From contig OX457036.1 of the NCBI GenBank assembly GCA_949752735.1, positions 94,566,698 through 94,630,697 of the forward strand: a stretch of DNA of 64,000 nucleotides. The letters run 5' to 3'. This stretch comes from Lumbricus terrestris (Eukaryota; Annelida; Clitellata; Crassiclitellata; Lumbricidae). The notes under the pieces were generated by a model, which was not told where the DNA came from, made no database searches, and saw nothing but the letters and a program-made list of their open reading frames with translations. A program made the position numbers and the translations under genes. Shown one piece after another: positions 1-10,700 of this stretch; position 1 is the stretch's first letter; each line of letters begins with the position of its first letter.

Positions 1-1273
1 TCTATCTCTCAGCCATGGCGCAGTGTGGTTAACTCTGAGTCTCTGCAGATAAATGTGTTGTGTTGAAATGCTCCCTTTTTTAACTTATTTTCTGCTCCCT
101 GTAAGGTTTTGGCAAACATTGGCTATTGGCTAATGAAGTATCCAATATCATTTTAATGGGCTGTCTATCCACTTGCTTACTTATCGTCGGAAACAACTGG
201 ATAGGCCTATAAACAATTATAGTAAGTAGGCTGTTCGCGTGCGCGATACCCTAGAAATCTATAACCACCGCTTTAGTCAGATGAATAGATAATCCAACGT
301 CTACGCTTGCTCATGACTACCATACAAGAGTAAAACATATCGCAAGAATACTTATGACCTAGAGTAGCCTTTAAGTGCGGCGCACAGTAGGCTACACCTA
401 GGCCATGACTGCCGGCCCAGGTGTGGAACCTCCAACCAATTGCTCAAAGTCCGAACCATAATAATTCTATGTAAGACTCGAGACTGGACCGCCGCAATCT
501 AACGCATGCGGTTAGCAATAAAGTCTCCCGTGCTCAATCGTCTCGTTAAGTTAACTCGGCATTAAAAGGTTAATGGAGAATGCAAAAATTTGTGCGAATC
601 GTTTGGCCGAAATGAAGGACTGCCTCAATATAGTTGCATACCTGGTATATAACCACAAAATGCAAGATTCTTCTATCTTTGCATATATTATGACTGATGT
701 TTGCATTACAGGCCAAAGAGCATTTATCGAGTCTGTCTGTTTATTCACCCTTCAATATTATCCTACGACGCCTATACCCTCCGGCATTAAAGAGTCTCTT
801 AGTCTCACGAATAAACCTAAAATAATGCGCATGACTTTATAGACACCAGCAACATATGTATGAGGTCCATCTGACACGTTGCTCGTAAATAACAAGACAA
901 CGCTGATCTACATTGCACAGTTGCACTTCAGAACTGCACTTCAGTCTTCAAGTCCTTATTATTCGCTTCAACACAATAACAGTTCCAAGAAAATAATTGC
1001 AAGTAGTCCTACTTAAAGGAGAAAGCAAAAATTTGTACGAATCGTTTGACCGAAATGAAGGACTGCCTGAATATAGTTGCATAACTGGTAGGCCTAACCA
1101 CAAAATGCAATATTCTTCTATCTTTGCATATGACTGATGTTTGCATTACAGGCCAAAGAGCAATTATCGAGTCTGTCTGTTTATTCACCCTTCAATATTA
1201 TCCTACGACGCCATAGAAGCCGAGTCTTATATTATGATACATGGTTCGGTTTGTGAACTGACTTTCTGATACC
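1..1273 (+). promoter_or_regulatory. 5' flank of copy A with duplicated upstream block
   Basis: No gene is seen here. A block at about 569-780 is repeated in direct orientation at about 1015-1225 (shared words include gcgaatcgtttggccgaaat and tgtttgcattacaggcc), and a diverged version lies at 25250-25490 just before the copy B start. The last copy ends close to the ATG, so it probably holds the core promoter or 5' UTR. Open frames over the block are not kept between its copies, which argues against coding. No convincing TATA box was found. Confidence 0.45.
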
Positions 1274-1489
1274 ATGGGAGATGAATACAAGTCAACTGGA
1301 GACGGGAATGTGACGGTTGATGTAAGAGAGAATCGGGAAGCCATTCCACTCCAGAAAAACGGAACATCATTAGGTCTACCCCTCGATGAAAATCATCCGG
1401 AGAAGCAGAAGGAATCTATCCAGACTGATCTAATATTTCCCGTTGAATCATTTCCTCCGTGGTATATCACGCTCATCTATGCATTTCAG
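1274..1489 (+). CDS. copy A exon 1 (start codon exon)
   Basis: Residues 1-72: hydrophilic cytoplasmic N-terminus, then PPWYITLIYAFQ entering TM1. The start is chosen for its accATGG context and because the same MxDE.KS.G start occurs in copies B and C. Phase-0 donor gtaagc. Confidence 0.9.
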
Positions 1490-4400
1490 GTAAGCAGATT
1501 TAATTTGCTCTCTATTATAGTCCCACTTTTACATTAATAAACATGTTTCAGGATAGACAAAGTGGCTGAATAGAATAATCATTGTAAAAGACTTGAATAT
1601 GAATATGAACATGGACTGCTGGAATATGCTTCTGTTGATGCATGGTGTCAATAAAGACTGTTGAGTCATGAAGTCACTTTTCCGATGGCTTGCGGCAAGA
1701 GAGAGCGAGACAGACAAAGACGGAGAGATGAAGAATTGAATTTGATTTGAACTTAATTTTAATGTCAATTCAACAGTGAACTGCTGTATATTTCAATACA
1801 TACATTAGGTTCCGTAATCTATAAAATTGTCCCACCACGCGATCGACTGTCTTTTTGAAAACTAAAGCACATGGTTAGCACTGATCTGAGACGTTGAATA
1901 ATTGGTTTCAGCAAGTGCTGAGCACCATCTCAGGTCCAGTGGCTGAGTCCATCATCATTAGTTCGCTTGTCTGTGGACAAAACGACCACATCTTCCAGGC
2001 AGAGCTAATCGGAACAAGTGTCTTCATGTCCGGACTCTGCACACTTCTTCAGGTCACTTTCGGACTCAGGTTACTAATATACTAAAGCTAAAGCATACAA
2101 CAGAAAGAATTTGGGCTAAACTAAAAAATAATGCTGATACAGGCCTATGCGAAAAGCTCGTCCTGGGCACGACGTTAAACTGCATCCATCCTCTGCCACA
2201 GGGAACCAACAACTTCCCTGTGCCGGTCCTAAGCCCGGTCAAAAGGAGGAAGGTTTGCCAGATGGGTGGCGATACGCTGGCAGTAAAAGACCAAGACCAT
2301 TGAAATCCGCAAAAAACCACGACACAAGTGACATAACGACGTTAAACTGCATCCATCCTCTGCCACAGGGAACCAACAACTTCCCTGTGCCGGTCCTAAG
2401 CCCGGTCAAGTGACATAGCGGCCCAGATGCTTCAAGGTGTCATGATGTGGAGCAGACATGCACACATTGCACATGCCGGTCAGGACAGACCGGTGTAGAG
2501 AGTGAGAGGGGAGAGCGTGGGACACATACGGACATTGACCCAGGTTGTCCTTCGTGCCTCTCTCCCAATATTCTCTTCATTCAGACAAGGTGGTCTAGCT
2601 GCTTCAAGATGTTAATGGTATGGAGCAGATCTGCTGACCGGACTTGTTGAAGCTGGGCAGCATGATGCGAGACAGACTCAGACAGAGAGTGGCGTCGGAC
2701 TCTTACGGGCATTGAGCCCAATGATATTGATATGATATGATATGAAAAGCTCGAGTGTTAAAATCCCCACCAGGCCGAAATCTTATTCCCGAGTCTGCTA
2801 CCATCTGTTTCCTTAGTCAAGTCAGCTGTAATGAGTTTACTGACCGTAGACTGTCAGTCTAAATACGATCCCCGGTGAGGGACAGGACTGGCTAACCGCC
2901 TTGATTTTCTGAGAGCGCGGCAAAATGAAATCACAAACGCTTTATAGTCGGGTCAATCTACGAAAAAACTTCGGTGAACCCGGAACAAATTGCAAGAAAG
3001 CGTTTTATGATGATTTCATGGTGTATTGGGTCTGGTGATGAACATACTAAAAGTTGCAAAAATCGCACCACGGCAAGTGGTCTAATTTTGGCGGGGAAAA
3101 AAGATGGACTAGGCATGGAATCTGGAAATGATACAGTTAGGAGCAAATCATGTAATAATTTGCTAACATGGTTTTTTAGACTAATTCGACCCTCCTGAAA
3201 ACGAAAATCGTGGTTAGCAAGCTTGATTTTTAGCGGTTGCATGTGAAAACAAGATGGCGGCCAAAATGGCGGCCTATAATTGATTCAAAAGGTTGTATAC
3301 TGTATAGTCGGGTCAATCTACGTAATGATCCGCAAAATTGTAAGAAGGCGTTTTATGATGATTTTCTGGTATATTGGGTCTGGTGTTTAACATACTAAAA
3401 GTTGCAAGAAATCGGACCACAGCAAGTGGTCTAATTTTGGCGGGAAAAAAGATGGCCGCCAATTGGAATAGGCATGGAATCTGGAAATGATACTGTTAGG
3501 AGCAAATCATGTAATATATTGCTAACATGCTTTTGTAGACTAATTCGACCCTCCTGAGAACGAAAATCGTGGTTAGGAAGCTTGATTTTTAGCGGTTGCA
3601 TGGGAAAACAAGATGGCGGCCAAAATGGCGGCCTATTGCTTAAAAGGCTGTAAGTCGGGTATTGTATGTGATATGAACACGATTTTGCAATTAAAATTAA
3701 GAAGTATGGGTTCTAGGCATGCAATGGTATCAAAGACACTTGTGTAACACTGGAAGAAAACCAAAATGGTGGGGAAATGGCGGCCAGAATGTTGAAATTG
3801 CTAAAAGTGAAGTGATGTATGCAATGGAAACATGTCTCGGAAATGGATGGATCTTTCGAAGGCGGAGGCGGACGAGAAGTGGAATGGGGTAGAATGCGAA
3901 TGGAATCTATCCTGCGCAATGCCATCCTCCGCCAGCCCATCCACGTCATCATCAACATCATCTCCATCACAGCCTGACATCAAACGGCGCTGGAGGGGGT
4001 TCATTCCAGCATCGTCGCACTACAGAAGCCAGGCCTACGGGCACCTGCCGGGAACACTCAAACGGGACAAGAGTTTGATATATCCATGGCGCATCAATCA
4101 GCGCACCCCTACGAACCGTACACCCGAGGGGGGCTGCCCCTACCATCCGCTGTTCCATCGTCGTCGTCGCGTGTCCTCCAGCCGTCGTCCAGTCCCAACC
4201 CGCACACTACTTTGCGCTATTCTCCCCTCGCGTTGCCAGTCTTCGTCTGGCAAAAGGAACGCTAAGAGAACGATTATCTCCCACGGGTGGCCTCGAACGA
4301 CTGTCTGGCAAGGGCGGTCACCACCACCAGCACCACCTTGAGATGGAAGTTGTTGAACTATTTTCTGCACTCCAAACGCAGATCACGTTATAGTAGAAAC

Positions 4401-6898
4401 CACTGTTTGCACAGCGATGTTTCAGGGGTTCAGTCTGAATCGATAGTATGAGGGTTGCTGTACATCTTCAGCTCACTGCTCGTCTTCTGCGCTAGGTCCT
4501 TCTTGTTGATCTCTTCCATCTACAGGTGGTGGTGTTGATGGTGGTGCTGGTGGTGGTGACTGCCCTTGCCAGACAGTCGTTCGAGGCCCCCTGGGAGATG
4601 ATCGTTCTCTTAGCGTTTCTTTTGCCAGACGAAGGCTGGCAACGCGAGGGGAGAATAGCGCAAAGAGAAGAGGTTCGTAGTGTGCGGGTTGGGACTGGAC
4701 GACGGCTGGAGGACACGCGACGACGACGATGGAACAGCGGATGGTAGGGGCAGCCCCCCTCGGGTGTACGGTTCGTAGGGGTGCGCTGATTGATGCGCCA
4801 TGGATATATCAAACTCTTGTCCCGTTTGAGTGTTCCCGGCAGGTGCCCGTAGGCCTGGCTTCTGTAGTGCGACGATGCTGGAATGAACCCCCTCCAGCGC
4901 CGTTTGATGTCAGGCTGTGATGGAGATGATGCTGATGATGATGTGGATGGGTTGGCGGAGGATGGTATTGCGCAGGATAGATTCCATTCGCATTCTACCC
5001 CATTCCACTTCTCGTCCGCCTCCGCCTTCGAAAGATCCATCCATTTCCGAGACATGTTTCCATTGCATACATCACTTCACTTTTAGCAATTTCAACATTC
5101 TGGCCGCCATTTTCCCGCCATTTTGGTTTTCTTCCAGTGCTACAGACGTGTCTTTGATTCCATTGCATGCCTAGAACCCATACTTCTAAATTTTAATTGC
5201 AAAATCGTGTTCATATCACATAAAATACCCGACTTACAGCCTTTTAAGCAATAGACCGCCATTTTGGCCGCCATCTTGTTTTCCCATGCAACCGCTAAAA
5301 ATCAAGCTTCCTAACCACGATTTTCGTTCTCAGGAGGGTCGAATTAGTCTACAAAAGCATGTTAGCAATATATTACATGATTTGCTCCTAACAGTATCAT
5401 TTCCAGATTCCATGCCTATTCCAATTGGAGGCCATCTTTTTTCCCGCCAAAATTAGACCACTTGCTGTGGTCCGATTTCTTGCAACTTTTAGTATGTTAA
5501 ACACCAGACCCAATATACCAGAAAATCATCATAAAACGCCTTCTTACAATTTTGCGGATCATTACGTAGATTGACCCGACTATACAACCTTTTGAATCAA
5601 TTATAGGCCGCCATTTTGGCCGCCATCTTGTTTTCACATGCAACCGCTAAAAATCAAGCTTGCTAACCACGATTTTCGTTTTCAGGAGGGTCGAATTAGT
5701 CTAGAAAAGCATGTTAGCAAATTATTACATGATTTGCTCCTAACTGTATCATTTCCAGATTCCTTGTCTAGTCCAATTGGCGGCCATCTTTTTTCCCCGC
5801 CAAAATTAGACCACTTGCCGTGGTGCGATTTTTGGCAACTTTTAGTATGTTCATCACCAGACCCAATATACCATAAAATCGTCATAAAACGCTTTCTTGC
5901 AATTTGTTCAGGGTCATGTCGCAGATTGACCCGACTATTATATACACCCATACTTGCCTCTCAGGCTAGCTGCTGCATGCTCTGGTCTGCTCTTGTTGTT
6001 CTACATTCGCCTATTTGCAGATTAGGCCTAATCGTCGGCCCAATAATAATGAACCTATCTCTACACAGGCAATCATGTTACCCTATTGAAGTAATGCAGA
6101 ATTCAATCTTTAACATTCGGAGCTCCCGTATTTTCAAATTCAGTTCGTATTCGTAATCGTAATCTCCTAATATCTAAAGCGCCACTGGAAAGCCAAGCGC
6201 GGGGCACCGGTTTATTCACGAGCGCTGAATAACTCCACACTTTTGTCAGAATATTGGATCGATTTGTGATTCGGATTTTTCAGATTGCCTGTTATACAAG
6301 GAAGTTCGTTTGCGATTTTGCCGGTCATCGCGAGCCTCATGGCAACACCACAGTGGCGGTGTCCTGCATCTATACATGGAAACGGTAACGAATCATTCTC
6401 CATCCTGACGGAATTGCATTGCAGACACTCTTAAGAATGGTCCACGATAATATAGTATACGCTTTCCTATAATTATATGAGACATTATGTGCAAAAGGGG
6501 TGTATACTTACATGTGTGCTGCTGGAATCTACTTATCAAAAGCGGGACTGGATAAAAAAAATATAAGTTTAACGAACACCTACTCATTAATCGTGCCAAC
6601 ATATGGTGTTGTCATTATCATCGTCATCGTTGTCGTCGTCGTAATCGTCATCGTCATCATCATCATCATCGTCGTCGTCGTCGTCATCATCATCAACATT
6701 ATCATCATCATCACTGAGTATAATCATCATAAAACAATGGAGTTGACACGACTACTGATGTAACGGTTTCTGCTGCAGACACATTCATTGCAATCGATTA
6801 TCAAAATGTTGGATGGAATTCAAGCGACGTCACTCCAGTGCAAGAATCAACAGACGAAGAAGCAATTTGGAAGCCTCGGATGAGAGAAGTACGCACCG

Positions 6899-6957
<59 letters not shown>

Positions 6958-7577
6958 TTCATCTTCATCGTCATCATCATCGTCATCGTCATTGTAATCG
7001 TCGTCGTCGTCGTTGTCGTTATCATCATCATAATCATCATCTCTAAAGATATTCACCTCAACTTGCTCTTCTGTATTAAACTATTCCCAGGACAGAAGTT
7101 CTCCATGCTACTTTTCCCATTGCTTGGATAAATCCTTTTTAACCATTAAGCTTATGTAGTAACTTTGGCACAGTACTTACCTCACCGACTATTCTTTCAT
7201 TACTTTATCTGTATTTGCATTTCAATAGTTTCCTTGGCTGTCTTGTTTGAACTATTCTTACATCAACTAATCGTGGATGTGTAAAAGCACTCGAATTATT
7301 TTAATCTCAGCTCCTTTTAGCTTATGCCACATAAACATAACGCACTGTGTATCAGAAAGGAATTCCCGTCTTGTAAGTTAGCCTGCATGAGATGCATTCA
7401 TACTCATGTGTATGAAGTGTTAATGGCTTCATGTTTCTTAACCTCGGCATATAATTTTAAGGGTGTTAATGACCAGTTTCCTCTCCCTCTCTCTCACTTT
7501 CACTTTCACTTCCACTTTCTATCCCTCATTTTCTCTCTCTCACACATTATCTCTCTCTCACACACACACCTACACAC

Positions 7578-7635
<58 letters not shown>

Positions 7636-7753
7636 TCTCTCTGTCCGTCTCTGTCTCTGTCAGTCTGTCGCTCTCTGTCTATGTCACTTTCTGTCTGTCT
7701 GTCTGTCTGTCTGTCTGCCTGTCTGAATGTCTGTCTGTTTGTCTGTTTGTCTT

Positions 7754-7784
<31 letters not shown>

Positions 7785-10700
7785 TCTTTTCCACCGATTG
7801 ACGTTACAGCATACACCCTACCATAACTTAATCTGAACTTTAATATAGGCTGTGACCTGCTTTGTTGATGTATTTGTCAGTTGTCCGGGGCTCTGATCGT
7901 TGCTTCGGCGATCCAAGTCCTTCTCGGTTGCACTGGTCTCATCGGGATCCTAATGCGATTCATCGGACCACTGACAATCGCCCCTTCCGTCTCTCTCATC
8001 GGATTATCCATGCACCATGTCGTCTCCGAATACTCTAGTCAACAGTGGGGAGTCGCCACGTCGTAAGTTTCATATATTATTCAAAAATAGGTCGTTCTAT
8101 TGTCGGTGATCGTGTAGTAGTGGGTAGACTGAGAGTGTGAGACCACTTTGCACTCATTGATCCCGTGAGTCATCAGGTCAAAATACATTGGATGCATCGG
8201 AAAGGTTTTGTGGCTGCTAAGCTTCAGAATAGCTTTGCGCTAATAATTATACCTCTGTGACTTTACATGTAGGCCTATGTGAGTGCCGCTTTCTGCAAGA
8301 TTTTCTGGACGCCTTCGTTCTGCTGACATTTATATAGGGTCACACAAAGGAACCTCCTCAAATACGCTCCTAGCCCTGCCACAGCTAAACAGAACGGTCT
8401 TGAGCGACTATCGTAAACCAGGAAAATTATTCCAGAGACAGTAAGCGCACCGCAAGCGGAGCACATTTCAAGTGGATTGGACAGATACCGAGAAGGCTCG
8501 GCGCTGTCTGATCGAGGAGCGTGCCCGAGGGAACAGGCGCTCCCTCTAAATTATTAGACCTATGCCTATCTATTGATGCATACGTAGGCCTACTTAATGT
8601 CATAAATGAATGGTTGTATACAATAATTTATTTGTCTCCTGTTTTCGCTGCGTGCATCTAGGACGGCCGCTGTGTTTATTCTCGTTTCTCAGCTGCTCAA
8701 GGATGTGCAAGTTCCGTTTCCGGCTTACGACAAATCACGTGGCTTCTACGCCGTTCGTTACCCGGTTTTTAGACTTTTCCCGGTGAGTTACGAAGACGAA
8801 ACTATCAGGAAGGAACTCTTCCTTGTTTCGCTTCGAATTTTGACTACTAATAAATCAACGGCACGATTTTTAAAATTTTATTTTATGTCAATTTTATTTT
8901 AAATTTATTATTATTTCATAATTTTTTTACCCGAAGTATGATATAATCCACATGACCTTAGAATAAATGCTAGGAGTAAAAAAGGATCTCCTAGAAATCA
9001 GGCCTCTCCCAGGTTTTGCGGTTTGGGTCCACTATTCCGAGGGTCCACTATTCCGAAGGTCCACTATTCCGAACCCTAACCCTAAACCTAACCCTAAACC
9101 TAACTATAACCCTAACCCTAACTCACCCCAACCCTAACCATAACCCTAAACCTAACCCTAACCCACCCCAACCATAACCATAACCCTAACCCACCCAACA
9201 ATAACCCTAACCCTAGCCCTCCCAACCCTAACTCTAACAATAACCCTAAACTTAATCCTAACCCACCCAACCCTAACCCACCATACCCCAACCCTGACCC
9301 CAACCCACTCTAACCCTATACCGGTAACCACCAAGGATAACGAACAAAATAGCCTATAGCGGATATTCGGAATAGTGGACCTTCGGAATAGTGGACCCTC
9401 GGAATAGCGGGCCGTTACCGGTTTTGCAACCATCCCAAATTGTTTCTCCGATTTTTAAAATAATCTTTCTTTCGATTTCTTTCAAACCTAGCGCGAAATA
9501 TTTTCTTCAATTTTATTTTATATTTATGGTGCTGATACTGTTTCGTGACGCTGTATGTCTTCAGCCGATATTTGCGATTGCCTTTGGATGGATCCTCTGC
9601 TTCATACTAACAGCCACTGGGCGACTGACTGACGAACCAGATGAACTCGGGTACAGGGCAAGAACCGATACAAAGACGGAACAGATCGTTCAAAGCAAAT
9701 GGCTCTTTTTTCCATATCCAGGTAAAACAAAGGGATAGCTCCTTATCTTCCTTATTATTTTAATTATTCATATTATATTTAAATGCCCGTTTTCTTATCC
9801 CAAACGTTTGGCATTGTTATTATTAGTAATATAAGTATTTCTGCTTTTAGTAGGCTACTACTACCACCATCACAAACATCATCATCACCACCACCACCAC
9901 CACCACCATTACAAAGACTACTACCTCTGCTTCCAATCCAATACAAAATGGACTGATAAATTATTGTAACATAACATTTTCGATATTGAAAACCAGGAGG
10001 AAAGCAATAACTGATAACTTAACTTCTTGGTACTTCTTCAATGCTGAGTTAAGCTTTTTCAGGTGTTTACAAAGTTTGTACATTTTCCAAACAACAGATA
10101 ACATCGATATTAGCAGGAATTGTAATGTATCTGTTTCAATCGTAGAAGCCAGGATTTTGATTTCGAGATTATAACTTATTTACTCTTTCGAACTTATGGC
10201 TTTTTGTCCATGACATTTTCTCAGGTGATACCATGTGATGACTTTTTGACAATGCTATTTTGGCATGGATCTACTCTAGTAGCCTACTAACTACTTCCGC
10301 TGCTGCAGCTGTTGCTGCTACTATTGTCACTATGCTGTTACTGCTATCACCAATACTATACGCCTACTTCGTTTTGTAGATCCTATGTGGTCGCTGTGGT
10401 GCTATGTGTTCCTATAGGTATGTGGGGTTTTCCTACGTTCAGTGCATCGGTGTTGTTGGGAACGATGGCAACCACCATTTGTACCATCGTTGAATCGATC
10501 GGTGACTACTACGCCACGGCCAGGGCTTGTGGCGTTCCCCCTCCCCCGACACATGCCATGAACCGAGGCATTGCCATGGAGGGCTTCGGATCCGTCATCT
10601 GCGGTCTCCTGGGCGCTGGTCACGCCACGACGTCTTACAGTCAGACGGTCGGATTCGTTCCTCTCACAGGGGTCAGTTGTAACCGCAATTGTAATTCCTG

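Larger units (their letters stand above)
2070..6283 (+). other. copy A intron 2 (4.2 kb)
   Basis: Copies B and C share its unique ends. The length comes from two insertions described separately: the retroposon at 2161-2743 and the long foldback at about 2945-5940. Confidence 0.8.

Noticed and set aside
573..842. 89-aa open frame upstream of copy A
   Set aside because: The same DNA block at 1015-1225 and 25250-25490 carries indels that break the frame; it behaves as non-coding upstream DNA.
3832..4341. 169-aa frame in the foldback arm, duplicated at 4492-5055
   Set aside because: This frame has no recognisable content; the alternative frame with the Onecut-like end explains the region better.
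6801..7131. Frames rich in His, Ile, Met or Asp
   Set aside because: They are translations of the (CAT)n microsatellite; the same applies at 27388-27724, 30047-30379, 52689-53260 and 58616-58934.
7324..7836. 170-aa Ser/Leu/Cys/Val frame
   Set aside because: Spans CT, CA and CTGT microsatellites; the similar frames at 28166-28655 have the same cause.
9064..9320. True telomere or chromosome-fusion scar
   Set aside because: The tract is degenerate and lies inside an element with inverted arms and an 8-bp target duplication.
9118..9433. Gly/Leu/Val-rich minus-strand frames
   Set aside because: Translations of the telomere-like repeat inside the foldback element.
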